This document shows, piece by piece, positions 1-8,958 of a stretch of DNA of 64,000 nucleotides (positions within the stretch are counted from its first letter, which is position 1; every line of letters begins with the position of its first letter). The notes below the pieces were generated by a model. That model did no database searches. It was given only the letters and a program-made list of their open reading frames with translations, and had not been told where the DNA came from. Where the stretch lies: positions 60,867-124,866 of the forward strand of contig JAFWYN010000025.1 in assembly GCA_017522685.1 (NCBI GenBank), given 5' to 3'. Origin of the DNA: Lachnospiraceae bacterium (GTDB lineage: Bacteria; Bacillota_A; Clostridia; Lachnospirales; Lachnospiraceae). Position numbers and translations under genes: made by a program.

Positions 1-2
1 AA

Positions 3-1490
3 ACCATTATTTATGCAAACTTCTTAGGGGCAAATCCCAACGAGGAAAATGTAGAAATCAACGTAAGACGTATGTGCTTCTTCCCGGCGAAGACAGGTGT
101 AAGCTATATTACCGTAAGCGGATTCAACATTAACAAGGCTGCAACGACATGGGCGCCTCCTGCAGCGTTCCAGGATGGTATGATCGGACCTCACTGGAGT
201 AAGGGCTGGATTATTGAGGATTGTGATATTTCGAACAGTAAGTGTTCCGGTATTTCTCTGGGTAAATACTATGATCCGGACAACAATCATTATTTTACCA
301 ATAAGTACGTAAAGAGTCCTACCCAGATGGAGCGTGATGCGGTATGCCGCGGTCAGTTCCACGGTTGGAAGAAGGAAAGAATCGGTAGCCACATCATTCG
401 CCGTAACAATATTCACCACTGCGAGCAGGGTGGTATTATCGGCCGTATGGGCGGTGTATTCAGTATTATCGAGGACAACCATATCCATCACATCAACAAT
501 ATGATGGAGCTGGGTGGTGCAGAGATTTCCGGTATTAAGATGCATGCAGCCATCGACGTAACCATTCGTCGTAACCATATCCATCACTGTACTATGGGGG
601 TATGGTGTGACTGGGAAGCACAGGGTACCCGTATCAGCCAGAACTTACTTCATGACAACCAGAGGCCCAAATTTGCCAAGGCTCTTCCCGGTGGTATGAT
701 GTCTCAGGATATCTTCATCGAGGTAAGTCACGGACCTACTTTGATTGACCACAATATCATGCTTTCCGAAGCAGGTGTAAGATTTGCTACCCAGGGTGTA
801 GCTATGGTACATAATCTGGTATGCGGTGCATTAACAGATGTGGGCGGCGGTACCACCTGGCGTTATACCCCTTACCATATGCCTCATCGTACGGAAGTCA
901 TGGGCTTTATGACCTTCCTCCATGGTGATGACAGATTCTATAACAATATTTTCGTACAGAAGTATCCTGCACAGGATGTGCTTACCCGTCATGATTCGGA
1001 TGACGGAGTGGATTCCGAGAACCGTGTAGTAGGTACCTGGACCTTTGATGAATATCCTACCTTCGAAGAGTGGAGTGCGCAGTTTGATTTCAGCAAGCCT
1101 GCTAATATGAAGGCACTGGAGCCTGTTCATTTCGGACATTTGCCCGTATGGTCAGAAGGTAACTTATACCTTGGCGGTGCGAAGGCTTGGAAGAAGGAAG
1201 TGAACGGACAGGTAGTGGATAATACTTCAGAAGATATTCGTGTGGAACTGGTAGAAAAGGATGGCAAGTATTATCTGGATACCAATGTGTATGAATTCTT
1301 AGGCGACTTCGCAGACAGAATGATTAACACCGAGATACTGGGCAAGGCATTTGAACCCGAGCAGTATTTTGAGAATCCTGACAGAACGCCCATTACCTTT
1401 AATACCGACTATTTCGGTGAACATCGTGGTATCAATATCATTCCCGGACCTTTCGCAGATGCGCAGGATTGGAAAGAAAGAGAAGTATAA
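3..1490 (+). CDS. Right-handed parallel beta-helix protein (5' truncated by window)
   Basis: The reading frame is open from the first codon at position 3, so the true start lies upstream; about 495 residues are visible. The protein repeats short Asn/Ile/His-rich turns (for example IIRRNNIHHC, IIEDNHIHHI, IRRNHIHHC), the ladder pattern of a right-handed parallel beta-helix as found in pectate-lyase-like polysaccharide lyases and some glycoside hydrolases such as GH141. A C-terminal region after about residue 390 (NTSEDIRVELVEKDGKYYLD) is a separate beta-rich tail ending in a Gly-Pro-Phe-Ala-Asp-Ala motif. A role in plant or host glycan breakdown is inferred; substrate and catalytic residues cannot be named. 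The gene is followed by a 383-bp gap holding stem-loop repeats. Confidence 0.75.
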   Translation, partial: TIIYANFLGANPNEENVEINVRRMCFFPAKTGVSYITVSGFNINKAATTWAPPAAFQDGMIGPHWSKGWIIEDCDISNSKCSGISLGKYYDPDNNHYFTNKYVKSPTQMERDAVCRGQFHGWKKERIGSHIIRRNNIHHCEQGGIIGRMGGVFSIIEDNHIHHINNMMELGGAEISGIKMHAAIDVTIRRNHIHHCTMGVWCDWEAQGTRISQNLLHDNQRPKFAKALPGGMMSQDIFIEVSHGPTLIDHNIMLSEAGVRFATQGVAMVHNLVCGALTDVGGGTTWRYTPYHMPHRTEVMGFMTFLHGDDRFYNNIFVQKYPAQDVLTRHDSDDGVDSENRVVGTWTFDEYPTFEEWSAQFDFSKPANMKALEPVHFGHLPVWSEGNLYLGGAKAWKKEVNGQVVDNTSEDIRVELVEKDGKYYLDTNVYEFLGDFADRMINTEILGKAFEPEQYFENPDRTPITFNTDYFGEHRGINIIPGPFADAQDWKEREV

Positions 1491-1606
1491 AGTAAATAAG
1501 GGCTCGTTGTGTAATGCACGGCGAGTCCTTTGTGTGTTGGGAGCTTTTTGGTGGCGTTTTGCATGATATATAATAAGAGAGTTTTTTGTGGGTTTAAACC
1601 AGAGAA

Positions 1607-1848
1607 TTCTACCCATAGGACTGGTGATGAGTACTTATGGGTAGAAAATTAAGAAGACTTACTTGGTTTTAGGACAAAAAGTTCTGCCCAAATGTACTAG
1701 AAAGATTGACTATGGGCAGAAATTCAGGAAGTTTAGGATGGAAAGTTCTGTCTAAAGTGAAGGTGAAATGCTACAATAGGCAGAAGATTGAGAAATTATC
1801 GCTGGGAAATTCTGCCCATACAAGGTAAAATGATATTAATAGGCAGAA
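1607..1848. repeat. Tandem array of four 40-nt stem-loops (array A)
   Basis: Four units lie at 1607-1646, 1682-1721, 1746-1785 and 1810-1848 in the 383-bp gap between the beta-helix gene and the WYL regulator. Each has arms of the type TTCTGCCCATA and TATGGGCAGAA around a variable loop of about 18-20 nt. Unit 1 has TTCTACCCATA/TATGGGTAGAA, so an A-T pair replaces G-C on both arms. Unit 3 keeps pairing through a G-T wobble. Loops and spacers are not conserved, but total unit length is 39-40 nt. Paired changes indicate selection on structure. The remainder of the gap (1491-1606) holds no gene; a weak stem (GGCTCG/CGAGTCC, about 1500-1530) may end the upstream transcript. Confidence 0.8.
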
Positions 1849-1873
1849 GAGATGTGAGAGGAAATGCAAAACT

Positions 1874-2776
1874 ATGAAAATAGACCGCTTAATCGGAATT
1901 ATTACCACCTTGCAACAGCAAAAGTTTGTGACGGCACCTTATCTGGCAGAGAAATTCGAGGTGTCCAGACGTACTATAAACCGTGATATTGAAGATATTT
2001 GTAAAGCCGGTATTCCTATTGTGACAACACAAGGAGCGAATGGTGGTATCTCCATCATGGAGGGATTCGCTTTAGATACTACGGTGTTTACGGAGCAGGA
2101 ATTAGCCGCTATTTTTGCGGGCTTAAAGTCGTTGGACAGTGTGTCAAAATCAGCTTCTGCAGAAAAGCTGGCACAAAAAATAGGAGGCAACAAAAGTATT
2201 CCTGTGGCGGATCATATGGTAATCGATCTGGCATCCTTTTATAAAGATGATTTGGCGGCGAAAATTGATACCATAAAGTTGGCAATCAAACAGGCAAAGT
2301 GTATTACATTTCACTATTGCTATAACAAAGGGGAAGCTGATAAGACCATTGAACCATACCTGATTGTATTTAAATGGTCGGATTGGTATGTATTCGGATT
2401 CTGTAAGGTGCGACAGGACTTTCGCATGTACAAATTGCGACGGTTGTGGAATTTACAAATGACAGAAGAAAATTTCCTAGTCAGAGAAGTACCGGAGGAG
2501 AAAAAGCAGTTTGGGGTGAATATGACGGATGATTATGTGATTACAGCAGTATATGATGCATCGGTTAAATATAGATTGGTGGAAGAATATGGTCATACTT
2601 CTTTTACAGAGCAGGAGGATGGAAGCTTGCATACGGAGTGGGGATTTACCAGACCTGAAAATGCTGTAGAATGGTTTTTGAGTTTCGGAGATAAGGTAAA
2701 AGTGCTGGGACCACCGGAAATGGTGGAACGGATGAAGAACGCATTGGAGCGTATCAAAAATTTATATGAAACATGA
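1874..2776 (+). CDS. HTH-WYL family transcriptional regulator
   Basis: A 300-residue regulator of usual YafY/WYL length. Residues 1-60 form an HTH_11 winged helix (LAEKFEVSRRTINRDIEDI). A WYL domain follows at about 135-225, with the motif KWSDWYVFGFC near residue 167, and a C-terminal WCX-like extension is at about 230-300. WYL domains bind ligands, often nucleotides, and control stress or defence genes. The start ATG follows a GAGAGGAAATG-type site. It sits directly downstream of stem-loop array A and upstream of a GyrI-like/AlkZ-like gene and an ABC exporter pair, which are plausible targets. No ligand can be read from sequence. Confidence 0.88.
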   Translation: MKIDRLIGIITTLQQQKFVTAPYLAEKFEVSRRTINRDIEDICKAGIPIVTTQGANGGISIMEGFALDTTVFTEQELAAIFAGLKSLDSVSKSASAEKLAQKIGGNKSIPVADHMVIDLASFYKDDLAAKIDTIKLAIKQAKCITFHYCYNKGEADKTIEPYLIVFKWSDWYVFGFCKVRQDFRMYKLRRLWNLQMTEENFLVREVPEEKKQFGVNMTDDYVITAVYDASVKYRLVEEYGHTSFTEQEDGSLHTEWGFTRPENAVEWFLSFGDKVKVLGPPEMVERMKNALERIKNLYET

Positions 2777-2838
2777 CATACTGTTGTCTTGTTTAAGGTG
2801 TTATGGTGTAGATAAATGATTCACAAAGGAGAAAAAAC

Positions 2839-4542
2839 ATGGCTTTTGATTACAAGAAAGAGTATAAAGAATACTACATGCCACCCAAAACACCAACCAT
2901 TATCACGATACCTGCTATGAATTATCTGGCAGTTCGTGGAAAGGGGAATCCTAATGATGAGAGTGGAGAATACAAGGATTCTATTGGCCTGTTGTATGGG
3001 ATAGCGTTTACTCTTAAGATGAGTTATAAAGGGGAGCATAAAATAGAGGGCTATTTTGAATATGTGGTACCGCCTTTAGAAGGCTTTTGGTGGCAGGAAG
3101 GTGTAAAAGGAATCGATTATGACCGTAAAGAAGATTTTAATTTTATTTCTCTAATACGTCTGCCGGATTTTGTGACATATGCAGATTTTGAATGGGCGGT
3201 GGCTGAAGCTACCCGTAAAAAGAAGGCTGATTTTTCTAAGGTGGAGTATCTTACATATAACGAAGGAATCTGCGTGCAATGTATGCATATGGGGTCCTAT
3301 GATGATGAGCCGGTTACCATTGAGGCTATGCATAAGTTTGCTAAGGAGAATGGATATGAACCGGAAATTACAGCGACACGCTATCATCATGAAATATATC
3401 TTTCAGACCCAAGAAAGTGTGATGTGAGTAAGTTGAAAACGGTGATCAGGCACCCGGTTAAGAAGATGGCGGAAGAAAGACAAAACATGAATAAAAAAAT
3501 ACTATCATTACGTATGGAACGTCAGCATTTTGTAAAAAAAGCCAACGAAGAAGAATACAAAGAGTTATATCGCGATTTGCAGCCGGGACAAAATGTGTAT
3601 TGGAATGGCTTTGGTCAGCCTCCCACACTTAGCTTTCGAGCGGCTTTTGATGATATTGAATTTAATGGAGAAAGACAGAGTAAGCGAGAGTTGGTGAAAG
3701 GGCGTTTTGCAGGCAGCAATCTTGGGTGGATAGTGCCTGAGGAGATGGAACTGTTTGCGGCACTTTATCGAAAACCGTTAAACAATCCAACTTGGGAACA
3801 GGAGAAGATCCTGCATTTGATTGAAAAGGCCGGTCCTTTTACCATCCAGCAGTTAAAAGAAGAAACAGGGATGTTAGTGAAGCAGATTACGCCTATTTTG
3901 CATCGATTACAGGAGGCATTTTTGATTTATGAGGACCAATATGATGGAGAATGGGACCGTGGGTGGTATCGCTTTGAGGAGATGTTTCCGGATGTAAAAT
4001 TGGAACGATACACAAGATTAGAGGCGTTGAAAATAGTATTGCAACGCTTTGCTTATCGAATGGTTTGGTGTGACACAGCTATGGCTAAGTCATTTTATAA
4101 AATACCCGAGAAAGAAATCAAGGTAGCAGTAGCATTGCTGGTAGAGGAAGGCTTACTGGTGGCTGTAAACACCGGCTATCTGTTGGCAAGTGATGTAGAA
4201 CTGCTGAAAAACTATGAGCCTGTAGAAATGCACTTTGTTTATCCAATCCATAGAAATGATATCTTATACAAAGCACAGGAGCATATTCTGAAGGAAAAGG
4301 CAAAAATATGGACGGAAGGATTGGATTATGACCATGAGCCATTGCAGTATTTGCTGATTAATGGGGAGTTTCACGGGGCGTCTGTTGGGCATTTTCGAAA
4401 TGGCCCATACGATTTGAATGATATTGTTTGCGATTTGCCGGATGCTGAGAGGAGGAGAACGGAAATCGTAGAAGCGATTCGAGACGTTAATTATGGAAAG
4501 ATGCCGGAACGGTTTATGGGGAAGAAGCTTGTAGAAGAATAG
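2839..4542 (+). CDS. GyrI-like ligand-binding domain fused to AlkZ-like winged-helix protein
   Basis: A 567-residue two-part protein. Residues 1-210 resemble GyrI-like small-molecule-binding domains (IPAMNYLAVRGKGNPND near the N terminus, then EGYFEYVVPPLEGFWW and VQCMHMGSYDDEPVTIEAMH). Residues about 220-567 resemble the AlkZ/YcaQ-type winged-helix (HTH_42) family of DNA glycosylase-related proteins (YWNGFGQPPTLSFRA, TIQQLKEETGMLVKQITPIL, YEDQYDGEWDRGWYRFEEMF). No clear catalytic Gln-X-Gln motif was identified, so glycosylase activity is not claimed. A clear AAAGGAGA site precedes the ATG. Separate proteins of both types are known, and their fusion would join ligand sensing or binding to DNA handling. 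The family assignment is from motif memory, not a search. Confidence 0.62.
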   Translation: MAFDYKKEYKEYYMPPKTPTIITIPAMNYLAVRGKGNPNDESGEYKDSIGLLYGIAFTLKMSYKGEHKIEGYFEYVVPPLEGFWWQEGVKGIDYDRKEDFNFISLIRLPDFVTYADFEWAVAEATRKKKADFSKVEYLTYNEGICVQCMHMGSYDDEPVTIEAMHKFAKENGYEPEITATRYHHEIYLSDPRKCDVSKLKTVIRHPVKKMAEERQNMNKKILSLRMERQHFVKKANEEEYKELYRDLQPGQNVYWNGFGQPPTLSFRAAFDDIEFNGERQSKRELVKGRFAGSNLGWIVPEEMELFAALYRKPLNNPTWEQEKILHLIEKAGPFTIQQLKEETGMLVKQITPILHRLQEAFLIYEDQYDGEWDRGWYRFEEMFPDVKLERYTRLEALKIVLQRFAYRMVWCDTAMAKSFYKIPEKEIKVAVALLVEEGLLVAVNTGYLLASDVELLKNYEPVEMHFVYPIHRNDILYKAQEHILKEKAKIWTEGLDYDHEPLQYLLINGEFHGASVGHFRNGPYDLNDIVCDLPDAERRRTEIVEAIRDVNYGKMPERFMGKKLVEE

Positions 4543-4552
4543 AAAAATTACT

Positions 4553-4580
4553 AACGACCGGGTGGATAATCCGGTCGTTT
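4553..4580 (+). terminator. Stem-loop terminator after the GyrI/AlkZ-like gene
   Basis: AACGACCGG pairs with CCGGTCGTT around a 9-nt loop, followed by a short T run, 10 bases after the stop codon. The T tract is short, so termination may be partial. Confidence 0.6.
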
Positions 4581-4683
4581 GGCTGGTGATTAAAGAATCT
4601 TCTCAAATAATAATTGAGCGAATCTTTTCTAGTAATAGTTGATTGAGTTTTATACAAAAATATTTTAAAATAAAAGTCAGAAA

Positions 4684-4720
4684 TACCCGAAATTCACCAA
4701 CCTTTTGGTGGTTTCGGGTA
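4684..4720 (+). other. 37-nt stem-loop upstream of the ABC exporter pair
   Basis: TACCCGAAA pairs with TTTCGGGTA, and an inner CACC/GGTG helix closes the loop. No T run follows, so it is not a simple terminator. Its size resembles the stem-loops of arrays A and B. The 229-bp gap 4543-4771 otherwise shows only the preceding terminator. Confidence 0.5.
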
Positions 4721-4771
4721 CTTATATAATGTAACAATTGAAGAATGTTCAGTACATTAGGAGAAGGTTTC

Positions 4772-6706
4772 GTGAAAAAGAATACCATAACAGAAGAAAA
4801 GAAAAAGAGGAAAATACGTAGGGGTGAAACTGTTTTGCCGGGAGAGCGTGATGAAGAGGGGAAACTGAAAACACCTCATACCAATTATGGGTTATTTTCT
4901 AATATTGCTTACATAACAAAGAAGATGTGGCAATATAAGAAAGCATGCATCGGGATTATATTGATTGGGGCAGCGACCCAGTCGATAATGCGGTATTTGT
5001 GGAGCTATATTGCCAAATTTGTGATTGATATTGTGCAAATGCAGGCTACACAACCTGAGAAGGATATCAGGCCGCTTTTGAAGGTGCTGGTGATTGCGCT
5101 GGTAGTGGAAGTGCTTTGCATGGCTGCCAATATTATTACGGAAAGTAAGACCTGGTACTTTATCAAGGTGCGGTTTGATTTAATTACAGAGCGTATTGAT
5201 AAGGTGCTTTCCATGAATTATCAGACCTTGGAGCAACCACATATGCTGAATATGTTTCAGAAGGCCAATAGTGCCACGAACAGCAATTATAATGGTGTAG
5301 AAGGCATGATGAACTGTATGAACAAAATGGGTGCTTTAATCGTGACCATGATTGTCAGTGCATCCGCCATCATCGGATTGGACTGGCGTTTGATTATTGC
5401 TTTGACGGTGGCCATGTTGACCAATTATGGTTCCTACCTGCTTTCTGTAAAGCAGGACAAAGCAGCCTACTGGGATAAGATGGCACCTAACTGGCGAAAG
5501 ATAAGCTATATGGAGCGTTGTACCCAGGACTTTGATTATGCCAAGGATATCCGCCTTTTTAACATGAAAAACTGGCTTTTAGGAAAGCAGTCGGAGGTGT
5601 TGAGAGATTCGGAGAGGAAGTATGCTAAGAGTCGTGATTATTGGTTGCGTCATTCCTTTATTTATTCCTTTACCAGCCTTTGTTCCGGGGCCATTATGTA
5701 CTATATTTTGATAGTGGAAGTACTGGATAAGGGCTTGGAAATCGGCAATTTCACCCTGTTTTTAGGTTTGTGCGGTGCTTTTTCCGCGGCACTTTCCGAC
5801 TTTTATGCATCCGTTGGAGAAATCCAACGCAGTTCCATGATGACAGATGACTTCAGAACTTTTATGGACTATTCCATAGATGAAGGGGATGATTTCCTCG
5901 ATGTGGCAGAGGTGCTTAACGGTCAGATGCCAAGCTTTGAATTTAAGAATGTTTCCTTCCGTTATGAGGGTGCAGAGAATTATGCCTTAAAGAATCTGAA
6001 TTTGAGCTTTCCGGCCGGACAGCGTCTGGCAGTGGTTGGGTTAAACGGTGCAGGCAAAACAACCTTTATTAAGCTACTGTTACGTTTGTATGATGTGACG
6101 GAGGGTGAGATTCTTTTGAATGGTGTTAATATCAGGAGATTCCGCAGAAGTGATTATTACAAGGTATTTGCACCGGTGTTCCAGAATGTGGAGCTATTCG
6201 CCTTCCCCATGGCGGAGAATGTGTCCATGCTAAGTCCCGAAAATACGGACAAGCAATTGGTAAGAGAGTGCATTGATATGGCAGGCCTGAAGGAAAAAGT
6301 GGATGGTCTGGAGAAGGGCGTGGATACGGAGCTTTTGAAGGTTGTTCATGAGGATGGTGTGGATTTGTCCGGTGGTGAAAAGCAGAAGCTGGCATTGGCA
6401 AGAGCTTTGTATAAGGATGCACCGGTAATCGTATTGGATGAGCCTACGGCGGCTTTGGACGCACTGGCAGAGTATGAGCTGTATCAGAATTTTGACAAGA
6501 TGATACAGGACAAGTCTGCGGTATATATTTCTCACAGATTATCCTCCACCCGTTTTTGCGATGTGATAGCTATGTTTGTGGCCGGCGAAATGGTGGAATA
6601 CGGTACCCATGAGGAATTGCTTGCAAAAAATGGTGCATATGCAGAGATTTTCCGAGTACAGGCACAGTATTATGAGGAACAGGAGGGCGGAGACGATGAA
6701 AGATAA
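4772..6706 (+). CDS. ABC exporter subunit 1 (fused permease-ATPase)
   Basis: A type IV (MsbA/TM287-like) half-transporter of about 644 residues: a charged N-terminal tail of about 50 residues, a six-helix membrane domain to about residue 360, then an ATPase. Walker A GLNGAGKTT is near residue 422, the signature LSGGEKQK near 529 and Walker B VIVLDEPTAALD near 551. I place the start at GTG 4772 because AGGAGAAGG sits 4-8 bases upstream; an in-frame ATG at 4745 lacks such a site. It overlaps the next gene by 11 bases, so the two are translationally coupled and probably form a heterodimer. The substrate is unknown; drug, peptide or lipid are all possible. Confidence 0.9.
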   Translation: MKKNTITEEKKKRKIRRGETVLPGERDEEGKLKTPHTNYGLFSNIAYITKKMWQYKKACIGIILIGAATQSIMRYLWSYIAKFVIDIVQMQATQPEKDIRPLLKVLVIALVVEVLCMAANIITESKTWYFIKVRFDLITERIDKVLSMNYQTLEQPHMLNMFQKANSATNSNYNGVEGMMNCMNKMGALIVTMIVSASAIIGLDWRLIIALTVAMLTNYGSYLLSVKQDKAAYWDKMAPNWRKISYMERCTQDFDYAKDIRLFNMKNWLLGKQSEVLRDSERKYAKSRDYWLRHSFIYSFTSLCSGAIMYYILIVEVLDKGLEIGNFTLFLGLCGAFSAALSDFYASVGEIQRSSMMTDDFRTFMDYSIDEGDDFLDVAEVLNGQMPSFEFKNVSFRYEGAENYALKNLNLSFPAGQRLAVVGLNGAGKTTFIKLLLRLYDVTEGEILLNGVNIRRFRRSDYYKVFAPVFQNVELFAFPMAENVSMLSPENTDKQLVRECIDMAGLKEKVDGLEKGVDTELLKVVHEDGVDLSGGEKQKLALARALYKDAPVIVLDEPTAALDALAEYELYQNFDKMIQDKSAVYISHRLSSTRFCDVIAMFVAGEMVEYGTHEELLAKNGAYAEIFRVQAQYYEEQEGGDDER

Positions 6707-8480
6707 TCTGATTTTAACAGTATATAAGTATTTTCTGCCTTCAGCCTGGAAACGATATAAAGGGTATTTTGTGATTCGTTTCCTTCGCCTGATTGTGAAT
6801 ACCGTTACTCCCTTTATCCCGATTCTGTTTATGCCGCGGATTGTGGATGAACTGGTGGGAAGCAGGGATGTAAAAAGAATTACCACCTATGTGTTGGTGA
6901 TTTTGATTACAGAATATGTATTAAATAATTTAAACGGTCTGTTTGGTAATATTCTGGAGCGTTACAGCCAGAAGTTTGAAAATTATTACACTGCACTTAT
7001 GAGTGCCAGAATCATGGAGTTGGATTTCCAGTTGACGGAAGATAAGAAGGCTTTGGACCAGATAGAGCTGGCTAAGAACGGTATGAGCTGGTATTCCGGA
7101 GGGTTAAACGGTATTGTAGAGCCGTTATTTAATATGGCGACGGCCCTTCTTACCGTGGCCGGTGTGGTGGTGATTATAGCCGGACAGGCACCCCTTATCC
7201 TGTTCATTACTTTGGTGCTTCTAATCTTGTCTGCTTCGCTAAATAAGAAGATGAATCAAATCGAGCAGGAACAATACGCTAAATTGTCTAAAATCAACAG
7301 AGTATTCAGTTATATGGGATGGGAGTTGATAGATTTCCGCTACGGAAAGGATATCAGACTCTATGGCGCAAAAGATATGATGGTAAATAAGTGGCGGGAT
7401 TACAGTAATATGTTTGTTAAAATGTGGGGAGAGCTTTCCGGGAAGCTGATATTCTTGCGTTTATTACTTATGATAGTGGATGTAATCCGTGATTTCGGCA
7501 TCTATCTTTATGTAGGTATCTTAGCCATATTTGGTAAGATAACTCTTGGTGTGACCACACAGATGTTTACCGCAGCAGGTACCTTCTATAACTCGATGAG
7601 AAGCTTGGTGATGGGGTATCAGGATTTGTGCAAGAGGACCCATTATGCAAACGAATATGTGAAGTTTATGGATTATCCGGCCGCCATTCAGAAAGGTACT
7701 AAGCCGGTTGGTGAAGGTCCCCATACCTTTGAATTTAGGAATATGTCCTTCTCTTATCCGGGTGCGGATGTGGAAGTGTTAAAGGATATTAATCTGACCC
7801 TGACGCCCGGAGAGCATCTTTCCATCGTAGGTCTCAACGGTGCCGGCAAAACTACTTTGGTGAAGCTGTTATGTCGTTTGTATGACCCTACGGAAGGCGC
7901 CATTTACATGGATGGGGTGGATATCAGAGAGTATGATTATGAGCAGTATATGAATGTATTTGCCCCGGTATTTCAGGACTTTAAACTTTTTGCTTTTTCC
8001 ATGAAGGAAAATGTACTGATTCAGGCAAAGGATACACCGGAGAGGGAGGCGGAGGTGACCAAGGTTCTGGACAAGGTGGGACTGACAGAAAAGCTTTCCA
8101 CACTTTCCAAAGGGGTGAATACCTATGTGTTTAAGCATTTCGATGAGGATGGTATCGAACCCTCCGGCGGAGAACAGCAGAAGCTGGCTATTGCCAGAGC
8201 CCTGTATAAGAATGCACCGGTGGTGATTCTGGATGAGCCTACTGCGGCCTTGGACCCCATGGCGGAGTATGAAATCTATCGCCAGTTTAATGACCTTGTG
8301 GATGAAAGAACGGCGATTTACATATCTCACAGACTTTCCAGCTGCCAGTTCTGTGACAGGATTGCAGTATTCTCCGATAAGGAGATTAAGGAATACGGCA
8401 CCCATGCCGAGCTGGTGAATAAGAAGAATGGTATTTATGCAGAAATGTTTGCGGCGCAGGCACAGTATTACCAGGCGTAA
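6696..8480 (+). CDS. ABC exporter subunit 2 (fused permease-ATPase)
   Basis: A 594-residue half-transporter with a six-helix membrane domain and an ATPase: Walker A GLNGAGKTT near residue 378, signature near 486, Walker B VVILDEPTAALD. The signature is PSGGE instead of LSGGE, a mild deviation. The start is ATG 6696, inside the end of the preceding gene, with AGGAGGGCGG 6-15 bases upstream. The overlap and the similar sequence of the two subunits (shared motifs FAPVFQ, DEPTAALD, ISHRLSS) support a heterodimeric exporter arising from duplication. The gene is followed by a 478-bp non-coding stretch. Confidence 0.9.
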   Translation: MKDNLILTVYKYFLPSAWKRYKGYFVIRFLRLIVNTVTPFIPILFMPRIVDELVGSRDVKRITTYVLVILITEYVLNNLNGLFGNILERYSQKFENYYTALMSARIMELDFQLTEDKKALDQIELAKNGMSWYSGGLNGIVEPLFNMATALLTVAGVVVIIAGQAPLILFITLVLLILSASLNKKMNQIEQEQYAKLSKINRVFSYMGWELIDFRYGKDIRLYGAKDMMVNKWRDYSNMFVKMWGELSGKLIFLRLLLMIVDVIRDFGIYLYVGILAIFGKITLGVTTQMFTAAGTFYNSMRSLVMGYQDLCKRTHYANEYVKFMDYPAAIQKGTKPVGEGPHTFEFRNMSFSYPGADVEVLKDINLTLTPGEHLSIVGLNGAGKTTLVKLLCRLYDPTEGAIYMDGVDIREYDYEQYMNVFAPVFQDFKLFAFSMKENVLIQAKDTPEREAEVTKVLDKVGLTEKLSTLSKGVNTYVFKHFDEDGIEPSGGEQQKLAIARALYKNAPVVILDEPTAALDPMAEYEIYRQFNDLVDERTAIYISHRLSSCQFCDRIAVFSDKEIKEYGTHAELVNKKNGIYAEMFAAQAQYYQA

Positions 8481-8541
8481 GTGTACAGTGAGGATATGTA
8501 CATATGGTTTAAGTGATACGTTCCAGATTGGAAAAATTGAG

Positions 8542-8796
8542 ATTGGGCATAGAAGAGATTGGTGACTCTTTTATGCCCAATTTATATGTGCGTTTATAGA
8601 GAAAATCTGATTAAAATGTACGTTTTGGGCATAGAAAGAGTAGTTATTGGATTAGTGCCCATATAATAGGGCGAAACTTGGGCATAAAAAGAAGAAAATC
8701 TCTGTGGATGCCAAAAGCAATAATAATGTGGTTATTTTAGGTTGGAACGGTTTTGGAATTGGGTGTAGAATAAGAAAAATAAGAGTCTATACCCAA
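8542..8796. repeat. Tandem array of four 38-40-nt stem-loops (array B)
   Basis: Units lie at 8542-8581, about 8624-8662, 8678-8715 and 8759-8796. Arms are of the type TTGGGCATAGA and TCTATGCCCAA. The first unit extends its pairing through GAAGAG/CTCTTT. The fourth has TTGGGTGTAGA/TCTATACCCAA, keeping the helix through a paired C-G to T-A change and a G-T wobble. The second and third units are weaker. Unit size and the TGGGCA core match array A at 1607-1848, although the arm order differs. No open reading frame is credible in 8481-8850. Confidence 0.75.
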
Positions 8797-8856
8797 AAGG
8801 CCTTTAATAGTAATGGAATCCTTTAGAGTATGTTGGTAATATTCGGAAATAATGAC

Positions 8857-8895
8857 TTGACAAACAAAATCATATATGATTATATAATCATATAT
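8857..8895 (+). promoter_or_regulatory. Promoter with 24-bp perfect palindrome before the methyltransferase
   Basis: TTGACA at 8857-8862 is followed by TATA-rich -10 candidates around 8881-8888. A perfect palindrome occupies 8872-8895 (core ATGATTATATAATCAT), covering the -10 region. A dimeric repressor bound here would block RNA polymerase. The regulator is not identified in the window. Confidence 0.65.
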
Positions 8896-8958
8896 AAAGA
8901 TGAAGAGAGATACATTATGAAAGAAAAGTAATTTATGAAATGAAGGAGGATTCGAAAC

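Noticed and set aside
24..587. 187-codon frame on the minus strand
   Set aside because: It lies opposite the beta-helix gene, and its translation is rich in His, Asn and Thr without family features; a shadow of the true gene.
1607..1848. Evenly spaced repeats resembling a CRISPR array
   Set aside because: Repeats are inverted arms with variable loops, the spacing varies from 64 to 75 nt, and no cas gene is near; stem-loop array fits better.
4745..4771. ATG 4745 as the start of ABC exporter subunit 1
   Set aside because: The AGGAGAAGG site lies inside this stretch and fits GTG 4772.
7869..8405. 178-codon frame on the minus strand
   Set aside because: It lies opposite the ABC ATPase domain, without ribosome site or recognisable motif.
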